Below are positions 44,701-54,480 of a stretch of DNA of 64,000 nt, in pieces. Each line of letters starts with the position of its first letter. The first letter of the stretch is position 1. The position numbers were made by a program, and so were the translations under genes. The notes under the pieces are model-generated. The model worked only from the letters and a program-made list of their open reading frames with translations. It had not been told where the DNA came from and searched no databases. This DNA is from Notospermus geniculatus (lineage: Eukaryota > Nemertea > Pilidiophora > Heteronemertea > Lineidae), in the NCBI GenBank assembly GCA_002633025.1, contig NMRB01001629.1:99721-163720 (forward strand), read 5' to 3'.

Positions 44701-45429
44701 ACTAGCTCTGCAAAAGTACTCAAAAATCTTGGGTGGCTCAGTCTTAGTGACCGGAGGGAGTCTAAACTCTTACTTTTAATGTATGATAATGTAAACAACA
44801 ATGTGCCTTCATACATTTCGGACCTCTTTAATCTCTATAGGAACCCTGTCAATGATAATCGGCTTCGTCAGCGCAGAGCCTTCATTTTACCACCCCGTAT
44901 GTCACATACTTTGCGTCGTTCTGCTGTCCCTCGGTCAATTCAATTGTGGGATTCTCTTCCGGCCAGTATCAAGGCATCTTTTTCCAGAAATTCATTCAAA
45001 TACCGAACGCGCCTGCACATCGGGGGTCCTAAATACAAATTCTCAACAAGTAAGCTAAATTTACCCCGCTGTGTGGAAATCACCCTGAATAAGGCTAGAT
45101 GCGACCTCCTTTTTAAAAGTCACTTTTATGCGCATAATTTTACGAATACGCCTGACCCGCGGTGCCAATGTGGTTTCCGCACCCAGTCCACTACGCACGT
45201 TCTATTTCATTGTCCTCTTCTGGCCATTCAACGACTTGAATTCCTGAATGATATCGACTCTATCCCGAATCTTGACACAACTGTTTTAGCTTCATCCAAT
45301 CTGGCAGACCGCAGTTACCTGTTGATTCATGGTGGCCCTCCCTTCTCAAATCAGATGAATAAGCTCATTATATCAAAAACTGCTACTTTTCTTGACACAG
45401 CGAATTCCATACTCAGCGATGCTACATAG
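41740..45429 (+). CDS. Intact non-LTR retrotransposon ORF: 2A-like motif, AP endonuclease, reverse transcriptase
   Basis: An uninterrupted frame starts at ATG 41740, after an in-frame TGA at 41728, and runs to TAG 45429. Residues below count from the TTG three bases earlier. Residues 45-125 hold three hydrophobic stretches. Residues 145-152 read DIECNPGP, the 2A consensus D-V/I-E-x-N-P-G-P. Then come endonuclease motifs (FLFSNINSLS, ISETGTHF, GGDFNCRSS, GGSDHSCI) and RT blocks (SSYRPVTLLNSLSKIFERVI, GVFLDIEGAFD, NSGVPQGSILGPLLF, YADD near residue 822, HKHLGVIFD). The C-terminus has CQCG...HVLFHC, a likely zinc-binding tail. The motif order fits the CR1/L2-like superfamily. The unbroken frame suggests a young copy. 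Confidence 0.93.
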   Translation: MPVDPQQWRARVGLFQCVYYLTSVGGHVTNQSAHISLEPLFSFSSISFVSMALFSGFTMLLIDPSIFLCLIGLFLFQLSILSIPLSIIIFVSNNMRNIFCPKSVINVICISCISVLFIPGFWLPLMLETLQPNIIQQLLRLSNDIECNPGPNVTHLNFLFSNINSLSADNGRRFDDLKLIIHRENIHIAGISETGTHFNVKDFNIEHYHELSANFNRLPLLVKRRRDLEDDRFENMWFEMRLNHSKLIFALYYRSPSQSALVRDQFIESFERSVGNAAKEGGTLLIGGDFNCRSSMWWPEDCDSTEGDRLYQSSIVNSLTQIIHEPTRITSSSRSCLDLLFCSSPGMLASTDVIPPIGGSDHSCILTKLISHNVFADSPCIKQIWCYDQADINGLNVSISNFDWNALINEGDVHAATKCFCDKLFTLFQQYIPHRTKIIKPNDMPWFNRQIKAAINKRDKLYKQFIRNNSLENGRRFKSQSRVVSDLVAEAKERYRNNLLESLCTSQSSSKNYWYLIKKLMGKKFSPAIPSIEDNNMVACNDLGKASLFLNKFTSKFHHSHNDTILPACPRKTNSSLLHIAVNREAVKKTLMNLDTSKACGEDGINNKMLKLVASCIDGPLAILFHRLVNSETFPDCWKLGNIVPIFKNKGATTAISSYRPVTLLNSLSKIFERVIYDSISSYALQNNLLYQYQSGFIKGHDTTKQLIHITHMILSNRSSSLATRGVFLDIEGAFDAIPHYLLIHKLRAYGLGNRVVSLLSSYLSNRKLRVKVNNSFSDWSKPGEVNSGVPQGSILGPLLFLLYVNDLADVVRNCKLYLYADDCALFLPVDRNRNVGDSNELLQSDLNRLNAWSNTWKLNFKGSKSKEVLFKSPLTPDLPLPHLRLNNELIPKGNSHKHLGVIFDSSLNFHQHIDNIVQKCNNKLNPLASLVHGVNSKHIEQMYMSFILPHLEYGSLLFLLASGEYLAKLDRIHYRGALFVSGCLRGTSSAKVLKNLGWLSLSDRRESKLLLLMYDNVNNNVPSYISDLFNLYRNPVNDNRLRQRRAFILPPRMSHTLRRSAVPRSIQLWDSLPASIKASFSRNSFKYRTRLHIGGPKYKFSTSKLNLPRCVEITLNKARCDLLFKSHFYAHNFTNTPDPRCQCGFRTQSTTHVLFHCPLLAIQRLEFLNDIDSIPNLDTTVLASSNLADRSYLLIHGGPPFSNQMNKLIISKTATFLDTANSILSDAT
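42169..42192 (+). other. 2A-like ribosome-skipping motif
   Basis: Codes for DIECNPGP in the LINE ORF. In known 2A sequences the ribosome skips the final Gly-Pro bond, which here would release the hydrophobic N-terminal segment from the endonuclease/RT part. Confidence 0.75.
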
Positions 45430-46290
45430 TGATCCTTCACTTCTATCGGTTCTTTACACATCAACCCCGACTCTGTGCCCTCCTCATGCATTCCCGCTCT
45501 TATGTTTGGGGTAGCTGCCATGACCCCCTAAATCGTACATTACGTTTACAATGCCACAGCCCACAGGTTGATGAAATGGAGAGCCCTCTAATGCCAATAG
45601 TCCGAACTGCTCTATTCAGAGTTACTGACGCGTAAAACACGGTCCTCCAGGAAATGGCCGTTCAATTCTGAGCCCCCCCCCCCTCCCGCATGGCATTCAA
45701 GGTGCTAAAATTTTAGAATCACTACCGGTACTTGCTATAATTAGCCTCACTGTGAATGAATTGTGTACACACATAGTAGGTAATTCTGTGGACTGTGTAC
45801 AATTGCACTGGCCTATACATGAATTCTGTTGGCCAACCTTTCGTGGAACGAACAGTGTACATGTGGAAGGGAGAAAAAATGTTGACTTTGAGGGCAAGAA
45901 ACTTTGAAGAAATAGTAAAAGTTATTTTGCTTTAAATAACCTCACTGCATTGGTCAATTCAACTGAAACTTTACAGAACTGATGGGAAGATTTGCCTGCA
46001 CAGCGATAACTGTGCAGTTAAGTTGGAAGATGTTCTGTTGATGAGATAATGAGAGATTTAATGAGATTAGTTTGCTTCAAATTTTTAACCTTATTGCATG
46101 GGTAAATTCCAGTCAAACTCTACAGAACTGATGACAACTGCACATAAATCCCTGTGCAGACAGTCTAAGTGTAGTTGGTGTCTAAATTGTTGAGATATTG
46201 GCAGATTTAATAAGGAATTATTTTACAAGCCGATGGCCTAGGCCTAGACCACCCATTATTTTTACCATCAATGTTGGGACTAACATTTCA
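45430..46290. other. LINE 3' flank and unassigned DNA
   Basis: The first few hundred bases may be the LINE 3' UTR; no terminal repeat was identified. A C-rich run lies at about 45672. Two similar segments (AACCTCACTGCATTGGTCAA at about 45938 and AACCTTATTGCATGGGTAAA at about 46087) show a diverged direct repeat of about 150 bp. Confidence 0.45.
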
Positions 46291-46299
46291 ATATGAAAA

Positions 46300-46740
46300 T
46301 ATTAGAACCTCACCTAACGGACACCTCAATACAGTGGACACCTCAAGATTTAATACGGACGGGTTTATCCAGTCCTGAATTTTCCAAAGACTGGTGTCCG
46401 TTATTGATGGGAGTTTCATTTCTGCGGACACCTCACTATTACGGACAGCTGAGCTCAGTCCCAAGGGACCCACAGTAGGCCAAAGGTTCTACGAACAATG
46501 ACAATGATTTTTTGTGATCACATGGTCAAGAGGTGACAGGAAATAGGCAGGTTCAGATACTGTGGCTGTAAAGTGCCAACATGCCAGGAGGACACCTCTC
46601 TAATAAGGACACCAAAGTTCAGGCCCAAACTGGTCATTTCTCATGTTGACCTCTGTAATCAGGACACCTTGCAATTAAGGACAGCATTTGTCCGTCCCAG
46701 AGGTGTCCTTATTAGGTCTGACAGGTTCCACTTTATTTAA
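46300..46740. mobile_element. Degraded inverted-repeat element rich in GGACACCTC
   Basis: The left side reads AGAACCTCACCTAACGGACA. The right side reads the inverse with TGTCCTTATTAGGTCTGACA and GGTTCCACTTT. Numerous GGACACCTC words lie in both orientations between them. Terminal AGTGGAACCT and internal GGACACC are reminiscent of pogo/Tigger-type ends, which is tentative. Confidence 0.45.
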
Positions 46741-46799
46741 TTTCTTTCTGAATATTTATTTTGTTTCTGAATAATTATATTTTTCTTTTAACATGTTTA

Positions 46800-47520
46800 A
46801 ATTCGAGTTTTTTATTTCTGCCATGTTGCAAAAATTATTTCCACCACAACGCCCATTTAATTATTTCCACCACGTGGCAATAATTATTTTTCACCGCACC
46901 CATAATTATTTCGATATTTTGGGCATGGCGAAAATAATTTTTGCAAGGTGGTGGAAATAATTATGAGTGTGGTGGAAATAATTTTTGTCAGGCGGTGGAA
47001 ATAATTAGGCGACACTTATTTTATTTCTTGTTTTACGGATCCGCCGCACCTGTTTTTCTGATTTTGGAAAATAAAAATAATTGAAAAAATGGCATTATTT
47101 TTTTGCCGCCGCCCACAAACTGATTACCCGATCAATAAAAATAAAAATAATGGAAAAAAACGCTTTATTATTACAAAAATAATTCACAGCGGTTGTAACA
47201 ATCATTCTCGTTCCCATTCATTGAGTGAATTTTATTATATTTTTGTACATTTTTATTTCTTTCATAGCCGCCTGTTACATGCTTTGACAAATATAATAAA
47301 AATAATAAAATAATTACAATTATTTTTATATATTTATTTTCCACCCTCCAGTCAAGGTTTCCGCGAAAACTAAATGAAAAAATTATTTTTATTTTTATTT
47401 TCCTCCCCCCTGTCAGGCGTTTCCAGGGAAAAAATCCGTAAAACAACAAATAAAATAATTGTGGCCTTATGGAAAAAATTATTTCCACCATGTGGCAAAA
47501 ATTAACAAATCGAATTTAGA
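46800..47520. repeat. AT-rich field of GGTGGAAATAATT words in both orientations
   Basis: GGTGGAAATAATT or its complement AATTATTTCCACC occurs repeatedly, with spacers such as TTTTGCAAGGTGG. It forms an irregular inverted and direct array. The small frames in it are not genes. Confidence 0.6.
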
Positions 47521-47559
47521 ATGAAAAATAATAGATACGGTAATTCAGAAAAAAAATAA

Positions 47560-48210
47560 ACATGGACAATTCGTCCCTGGAGAGTTTGTCCCTTAGGACA
47601 ATTTATCTCCGCTAATTGAAATTTAAAGACTATTATTTTTAAGCTTGCAAAGAATAAAACCGTGACAGAACTTACACAAAATTCGATCTTTATATTTCTA
47701 GAGTTTGATGGGGATCAAATCTGGGTCAATTGAAACCAAAAGAAACCAGACTATTTTTATCTGGACTGAAGAGTCCCAACTTCAGCCTTAGTCTTCAGAC
47801 ATGTCAGACCCCCCTATTAAAAATCTGAACAACCCATTCTGGATGGATTGAAACCAAAAGACGCACCTACAAGACTAAAGAGTCCTGGCTTCAGACCCCC
47901 CCCCCCCCAAGCCTACCAACCTCTGATTTGGGGTGGATTCATTGAAACGAAAAGGTCGTACCCACAAGAGTAAAGAATGAGGAGTCCTGGCTTCAGCCTT
48001 CTTCTTCAGAAAGACTCAAAGGAAACGAAAAGGATGTAACAAAAAGACTAAATAATGAAGAGTCCTGACATATTGAAACAAGTCAAATTCAATTCAGTTG
48101 GGACGAATTGTACTGAGGAACGAATTGTCTGGGGACGAATTGTCCTTGGGGACGAATTGTCTGGGGACGACTTGTCCATGGGGACGAATTGTCCAGAGAC
48201 GAATTGTCAT
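47560..48210. mobile_element. Element with GGGACGAATTGTCC subterminal repeats
   Basis: The right end (48095-48205) carries five to seven tandem-like GGGGACGAATTGTCC words. The left end (47565-47610) has the same word inverted (GGACAATTCGTCCC, GAGTTTGTCCC). Between them are three imperfect ~110-bp repeats containing AGAGTCCTGGCTTCAG and ATTGAAACCAAAAG. Confidence 0.6.
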
Positions 48211-49098
48211 CCAACCGTTATTAAAGTAGATGGCACCTTAGCCGGATATTGCACGTGAATGAGGAACCCGCACACAAACATCACGATGTGGCACTGCCAG
48301 CAGTTGTACCAAAGTCTCTTTTTTCTAACGTTATTTCCTTTAATATTTCTGGCGTGATTACCATTTGTGTTGGTCGCCCAACAGTTAAACTTACATCAAA
48401 TGAAGCAAATGAAATTTTCTCTTAATCTCATTCCTTTTTTAAATGAAGCGATACGATGGCAATAAAAGCAACGTACCATCTTTTGTGTCATTTTTCGTAG
48501 AAAAATGTACAGGAAATTTTTTCATGACACAACATCAACACCTAAAATGACGTTTCAGTACAACCGCTCGGTACAACCGCTCGCTACGCCAACTTGTCGG
48601 GATAAACCGCAGGGCAGGTACCTCATTGCATTTTGTTCTCATCGTCGTCTTTATTGGAGGTCTTGATGCCACCTACTGTGATGTAAAGTGTTTTATCCCA
48701 CCAGCCAGCAGATTGGCATGCTGTCTTCTCTAAATCCAAAGGTAGACTGACAACAGTAGGGACACGCGTGTTGGTCTGACATCAGTGAAGTGCAAATAAC
48801 AAAGATTAATGACAAACAGAAGCCAAAATTGATAAAATAATAGATTTATTTACTGGATATATGTACACAAAAAATATAAAGGGCTCTCCTGTACAAGCAC
48901 CCAAAAAGTCATGCACAGTTTACTCTCTTGAAACTCGCTGCTCACCAGGTAAACAAGTGAGTTCTGTCAGCAAGGTGCTATTATAAGGAGCTCATCACAC
49001 CGAAGGTGTCATCTTTTTCTCGACACTACATGTATTTTAAAGAGCAAGAAGATTACACAGGGAAAAAGGTGACTTCACATAAATGCGTGGAGGTTGCT
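48211..49098. other. No gene assigned; 3' side of the SGNH gene
   Basis: No supported frame. The left border of the minus-strand gene block is expected here, but no terminal inverted repeat could be matched to the right side by eye. Confidence 0.4.
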
Positions 49099-49174
49099 AA
49101 GGCCTATCCCACAATTCCTCAGCTTATTGATACTGACAATGATACAACAGGCTGAGGAATTGTGGGATAGCCTT
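49099..49174. repeat. Long hairpin downstream of the SGNH gene
   Basis: AAGGCCTATCCCACAATTCC, then TCAGC, at 49099-49123 pairs with 49151-49174 over about 24 bp with one bulge and a 27-base loop. On the minus strand it lies about 80 bases past the SGNH stop codon, so it could act in the 3' UTR or be a short repeat. Confidence 0.75.
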
Positions 49175-49250
49175 TCGGCACCTCTAGGCATTTGTATAAG
49201 TTGCACATACTCTTTCAAAATAGTTTTTCCACCAGCACAGTACATGTTGT

Positions 49251-49862
49251 TTAATGTGAAGGCAGTCGTTGCAAACTTTTTATAACCGCAGCACGGACAC
49301 TGTACATCAATCGAAAATTTCCTGCAGAATTAAAGTGCACACCATCTTTCAAATGCAACCCCTCTTTCCAAATGGACTTGTGGTGATGATATTCAATACA
49401 CTGAGATTTGCATAAAGCGTTCCTCAAAGAACAATTCACCTCATAAACATTTGAATTGTAATTGAGGGGGCATTTCACTCTTGGGGCCAGGGCACAAACC
49501 TTAACAAGTTTCACATTCCAGGAATACAGTAAATGCTCAGAATAATCCAAAATTTGCTTCACCACAGCACCTGGGCCGAAGCGCCTAGATTGAGGAGCTG
49601 ACAAGTCATTCCCGCCAATTTGAAGAAGTACAATATGAGGTTTGAAGTTTTCCAATGTATTCATTATATATGTATGGTCCCACATCTGACTAATCTGCAG
49701 TCCACCAATACCCAAAAAGTGCACATCACAAGTACTTAAGCCAAGGTTTTCAATATTATCAGCAAAATTTGTCTTATGTTCTAGTGCCCCACCATCATAC
49801 AAAAATTCCTTTAAACGGCGAACATAGCTGTGCCCCAAAACTAGCACCCTAGGCAACTCCAT
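49251..49862 (-). CDS. SGNH/GDSL-like hydrolase domain protein
   Basis: An intact 203-codon ORF. Block I is VLVLGHSYVRRL near the N-terminus, with the nucleophile Ser in GHS instead of GDS. The block III-like sequence is LLQIGGNDLS (Gly, Asn). Block V is LKDGVHFNSAGNFRL, giving the Asp-x-x-His pair. This makes a complete Ser/Gly/Asn/His set in a minimal SGNH fold of about 200 residues. Such stand-alone SGNH domains are often encoded by or next to mobile elements in invertebrates. Substrate is unknown. It is on the same strand as the large ORFs upstream (from 52288) but separated by 2.4 kb of repeat-containing DNA. Confidence 0.8.
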   Translation of the reverse strand: MELPRVLVLGHSYVRRLKEFLYDGGALEHKTNFADNIENLGLSTCDVHFLGIGGLQISQMWDHTYIMNTLENFKPHIVLLQIGGNDLSAPQSRRFGPGAVVKQILDYSEHLLYSWNVKLVKVCALAPRVKCPLNYNSNVYEVNCSLRNALCKSQCIEYHHHKSIWKEGLHLKDGVHFNSAGNFRLMYSVRAAVIKSLQRLPSH

Positions 49863-49864
49863 TC

Positions 49865-50465
49865 TAAAACTACACTATGTAGGCTATACAGTGATACTAC
49901 AACACAATTATACAACACAAATTAAAATATGGATCACCTTCAATGAAGAGTGAAAAAACGCCTGAATATAACTGCTGAATACTTGACAAAATGCAGATAA
50001 AGCTAAGCGTTTGGCGAGGATGCAAAATTACTTCCCCACCGACATCACAAGATGAGCAATAAATTGATCTCCATCTTCGTCTTACTGAAGTCAATAGTTT
50101 GAAAACAAATCAGCACAATGCAACTCCAAGAAGACATGTGGCTGTACCACATCAAAGTCCAAGTTTATCAGAGCTACCCAGACTACGATAGGCCTATGGG
50201 ATTTTGTTTGATCATCAAATTGAGAAAGTTTGATCCCGACTCGCCAAAACAAAGAGTTGGCTTGTACAGTCAATCGTCAGTGAAAAAAAAGTGTGTTTGA
50301 ACAAAATCCTGTATCGTAGGCTAGTCCTGCTGAACTTATACAGATTAATTTAGCAGGAGCAACCAAAAATATCACACAGTCCCATATATGAAAATAACGG
50401 CTGTACTGAGAGTGAAGCGAAAGGAATTCAATTTAACCCAACCAGAGACAGAGATCAATTCAAGT
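49865..50465. other. No gene assigned
   Basis: Short frames only, between the SGNH gene and the ribozyme-like motif. Confidence 0.4.
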
Positions 50466-50468
50466 CTT

Positions 50469-50500
50469 GACAATGTTTCGGCCCTATAAGGCCTCATCAG
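50469..50500 (-). ncRNA. Hammerhead ribozyme-like core
   Basis: On the minus strand the order is CTGATGA, a 4-bp stem GGCC/GGCC with a six-base loop, GAAAC, then ATTGTC. This reproduces the conserved CUGAUGA...GAAA...UH core of a type I hammerhead with a very short stem III and cleavage expected after GTC. Stem I pairing is not obvious, so the motif may be a decayed copy. Such ribozymes are known from Penelope-like elements and small retrozyme-like repeats. Confidence 0.45.
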
Positions 50501-51335
50501 GGTGGTAGATTAAGATAACTTGCTACTGGCATGACTGGATGTTTGTCAAGTTGTAAAACATAGACTAGTGACTGCGAACTTTCAGGTCCATAAACAAAGG
50601 GTTAACCTTTGGACTAAAATACTGTTTCCCAAGTGTATGTCGTTGGCCTGCACTTCACATTCATGAAGGCCGGTTCCACTGAGCGGATTCCTGCTGCAGT
50701 TTCTCCGGATTGCAGAATAAACATTTTTGTTAGTACCGGTACCTTCACACAGAGCATTTCCGCATTGCAGTGAAATTGCAGTGGAAACTGATCGATCGAA
50801 TTTAGATATATGCAAATCACCACTTATGACTTGACATGTTAAGAGCAGTAAGTACAACATACACTGGAGAAACAGGAGGTAGGCCCCAACCACCCTCACC
50901 TACCTCGTTGACATTCGAATGAATGTCTCCATTATGCAGCTTGTTGTTTTCAACATTATTAAGGAAAATTGCCAATTTGCCTTTACAGACAATGCGGTGG
51001 GGCTACGAATCAGATTGGTCCCAGTTCACTTGTTTTTTTGTATGATGAAAAAGCAATGTGACTTGTAGTGTCTTTCTCTTTTCATGTAGAAAAGAACTGA
51101 ACTGGCCTCAATCAGGATCAAACCTAAACTGTGTAAGTGAAAACATATGGATTTCCACAGTAAAAAACCGTTGCAAGATATCTTAACCATACCACACTGA
51201 TATACATGTACATAATTTTATCTTTTAAAATCACACAAGATCAGCAGTAAGTACGTGCAGGACGGATAGACCAGCCAATACTTGGACCAGAAGCCTATAT
51301 TATGTACAGGTACATGTACATACAATGATCATTCC
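50501..51335. other. No gene assigned
   Basis: Short frames. TACATGTACAT words occur at about 51200-51325. Nothing supported. Confidence 0.4.
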
Positions 51336-51339
51336 CACA

Positions 51340-52140
51340 CAATGATCATTCCCACACATCGACATGCTTGAAAAATGACAATACAAAAAATGATTGATAC
51401 ACTGTCACACATATTGACCTGTTTGAAAATGGCAGCTACATTCTCGCACACTGAGATGTTTGGCACAATATGAAATGTTGCACTCCTGCATATCGACATG
51501 TTTTGAAAATGCCAGGTACAAAATTGGTTTTTAACATTCGATCGCACATTAACAGTATGTTTGAAAATGACATGATACACTCTTGCACATCGATATGTTT
51601 GACTTATGGAAATTGGTGACTATCCCATGATACAATCTGGTTATCTTGGCACAATAATTAATATACACACTCGCAGATCGATATATGCTTGACTACAATG
51701 CACAATATGAAATACTGCTCAAGAAAATATCAGGATGCCATACATCTCCAGTTGCACTGACAATCATGAAGAGTTATGACACACCGTTTATATTCAGTAT
51801 TACAGCAACCTTGTGACTAGGTTATCACATCCCATGATCTACACTCTCATACAGCGAGATTCTTGGCACAGTATCAAATGATACACACACTGGCACATCG
51901 ATATGCTTGACTCGTGCATGCACAATATGAAATAAAGAAAATATCAGGGTGCCATATACATCTCCAGTTGCACTGACAATCATGAAGAGTTATGACACAC
52001 CGTTTATTTTCAGTATTACAGCAACCTTGTGACTAGGTTATCACATCCCATGATCTACACTCTCATACATCGAAATTCTTGACTAGGATAGGGACAGTGT
52101 GAAATGATACCCACTCGATTGCATTGCACATCAATGTTTG
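51340..52140. repeat. Degenerate minisatellite with a 214-bp higher-order duplication
   Basis: CACATCGATATGCTTGA-type units recur every 50-70 bp (about 51356, 51408, 51480, 51578, 51675, 51895, 52130). A longer block starting AGAAAATATCAG is repeated at about 51723 and 51937, including CATGAAGAGTTATGACACAC. Confidence 0.65.
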
Positions 52141-52287
52141 ACTATGGATTGGCAGCAAAATGATATGGCAGGAGACAGATGTGGACGGCAGTGGAATTTA
52201 TACCAGGGGTTGACATGATGTGATGGTTTAGACGCACTAGGGTTTCTTGAAAATTTTTGGTGTTTTCTAACCGTAGTTTGTGGGTGG

Positions 52288-54480
52288 CTACATGTATAAC
52301 TGCCCATAGACGTGATTTAAAGAATGAATATCGCCACACAAATATTGACAATCAGGTGTGCACATGTTATTCCATTCCATACTTGCCAGTTTCACCTGTT
52401 CTCGACATTCTGCAGCACTGCCAGCTTTTGAAAGCTGTCTTTGACGTTTTTGGATATAATACATAGCGTGATTGGCAGGGAAACCATTTTTCTTCTTTTT
52501 GGGTGATTTCTGGTTTTCAGCATTTTTCTTTGCCTTTATCACAGAAATCATTCTCTTACAACGGCTGAAGTGTTTTTTTTGTAGAGACAACTTTTTGGGA
52601 TGCACATTATTCACAACAGAAGTGTCAAGTTTGAAATCATGTTCTGCCATTTTTTTTCCGGCTTTCAAGCTAGCTTCAATGAATTGATAGGAAAGGCAGG
52701 GGTAACCCTCACGGACTGCAATGGAAATTTCTCTTGATCCAACTGCAGACTTGGATTTTGCACCAGTGAGCTTGCTTGCAAGGACAACAAATTCTTTTGT
52801 GGACTTGGCTTTTTTATCAAGAGAGGATCTAACAGCACCACCATTATCTTTGATTACTTCCGCCAATGCATCCTTGGTATTCCTCTTTCCAGCAAGGCAT
52901 GAAAGTTTTGGAACACAGCCGGTCAGTACGAATGTTTTGCCATGAAATACACCAAACCTCTGAGGAAGGGCCTCATTCGCCGGGTGTTGAAGAGGAACTC
53001 TCATACCTTTGTACTTTCGGTATGCCCTCTGAATCAGTTTGGCAGCATGATTTCTGACACAGCTCTCCACGAAAGAACTGAAAGCTAGGGCTGCTTCCTT
53101 GTCACCAGATTTTTTACCAGCTTCGTATGCAACTATGTCATGTCTCAATCTGAACCACATGTTGTGGAAGATTGATTTGATGGGATCCGTTTGCTGTTTA
53201 CCCCCATGCCGAGTTGTATGTTGGTAAAAAAACTTTTGGTGGTAATAGTTGGTGTTTTCACCACCTTCTGCTACGAACCGACCAACGGAAAATGGCAACT
53301 TCTGCATAAGTTGTGGTATGTGGTCAATGTAGACCATCATGTACGGCGTCAATTCCTTAAAGCCATAACGCTGGACGAAAAGCTGATAAAATGTTTCGGC
53401 ATGGAGCTTGTAATGAAGGATGTCTTCATCCGCATATGGCTGGCCTGCAGAACCGTTTTTATCTTCAACAGCAATAAGGTGCATAGAATTGAAGTGATGC
53501 CAAATCTTAGTAACAAGGTCAACCTCCTTTAACTGATCAGGCAGTTGAAGCTTTTTCCTGACATGGGCTGGCTGACTCAATTTGATTTTGGTTGTTCCAA
53601 CAACCCCAGACAACACGGGCGGAAACTGATCCTTCATGTCAGGTGGTGGAGCAGAAAGGATTGCCCTGGCATGATCATTGTTCAAGCTCACAGGTTGAGG
53701 CAAACCTTTAGAATCAAATTGGATAGAGAAATTTCCATGCCTGATACCCCGTAGATTTATGTTATCCTCTAAGGTACTTATCTTAGAGTCTACATAAACT
53801 TCTCTTTTCTCTCCTCTTTGCTCTGCTTTGTTTGCTTCGGACATGATGTGCTTTATTTCTAAATTGAGAAATTTTTTAGTCACCCTACTCAAACCGTGCA
53901 TGAGACATGGGACGATTCCAGAAAGGGACTCCGGTGAAACAAGAGCCCCAGGATACAAACGATCCATCGGGATGTCAAGGTCGGTCCTAAGACCACTTTT
54001 CTTGTGTACAGTTTTTTTGGAATTGATATCACAGCGGTGATAGATGTCCCAGCCGTCCTTTGTCGTTGGACCAAGTGGCTCAGAACCACCACCCATCACC
54101 GCCATAATGAACTTCATGTCTGCACTCAAATAGAAGAGATTATCACTGTTCGATTTCATGAATTGGTCTAACCTATTGCCAATGTTGCACTCTAAGTTAT
54201 CACGGCTATCACCTTCATAGAAGATGGAAAATGGAAACACAGACTTATAGCTGTGATAGAGCACACCACGCTCACTTGCTTCATTATTGAGTATGCTCAA
54301 AGCCAGGAAGGTGCTGCTCTGTTTTCCGACTTCCCGGCCATCACCGTACAACTTGAAGAACTTTTTGCTTGGCAACCAATGGTACAGGTATCCAAAAATG
54401 GTCATCAGATTGTTGAGATTGTCTATACAATAACCAGTGGACGTTTGCTTCAAACCAAGGACCGCCTCAAACTCAAACAA
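52288..54480 (-). CDS. Transposase-like protein with IQ motif and BRCT domain (downstream half of a probable fusion)
   Basis: A 730-codon frame has no ATG at its start (it opens at a TTG), which suggests that it continues the upstream ORF through the frameshift site at 54483-54489. Residues 40-150 contain FFKLYGDGREVGKQSSTFLA, FYEGDSRDNLECN and LFYLSADMKFIMAVMG. Residues 395-425 read FSVGRFVAEGGENTNYYHQ, then HTTRHGG. This conserved acidic/His arrangement (D47, D121, E405/E408) looks like a DDE-type transposase, possibly Zisupton/KDZ-like, but this rests on pattern only. IQRAYRKYKG (483-492) is an IQ calmodulin-binding motif. Residues 509-620 form a BRCT domain (FHGKTFVLTG, DNGGAVRSS, CLSYQFIEASLKAGK). 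The Lys-rich tail includes PKKKKNG, a likely nuclear signal. Confidence 0.72.
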   Translation of the reverse strand: MFEFEAVLGLKQTSTGYCIDNLNNLMTIFGYLYHWLPSKKFFKLYGDGREVGKQSSTFLALSILNNEASERGVLYHSYKSVFPFSIFYEGDSRDNLECNIGNRLDQFMKSNSDNLFYLSADMKFIMAVMGGGSEPLGPTTKDGWDIYHRCDINSKKTVHKKSGLRTDLDIPMDRLYPGALVSPESLSGIVPCLMHGLSRVTKKFLNLEIKHIMSEANKAEQRGEKREVYVDSKISTLEDNINLRGIRHGNFSIQFDSKGLPQPVSLNNDHARAILSAPPPDMKDQFPPVLSGVVGTTKIKLSQPAHVRKKLQLPDQLKEVDLVTKIWHHFNSMHLIAVEDKNGSAGQPYADEDILHYKLHAETFYQLFVQRYGFKELTPYMMVYIDHIPQLMQKLPFSVGRFVAEGGENTNYYHQKFFYQHTTRHGGKQQTDPIKSIFHNMWFRLRHDIVAYEAGKKSGDKEAALAFSSFVESCVRNHAAKLIQRAYRKYKGMRVPLQHPANEALPQRFGVFHGKTFVLTGCVPKLSCLAGKRNTKDALAEVIKDNGGAVRSSLDKKAKSTKEFVVLASKLTGAKSKSAVGSREISIAVREGYPCLSYQFIEASLKAGKKMAEHDFKLDTSVVNNVHPKKLSLQKKHFSRCKRMISVIKAKKNAENQKSPKKKKNGFPANHAMYYIQKRQRQLSKAGSAAECREQVKLASMEWNNMCTPDCQYLCGDIHSLNHVYGQLYM

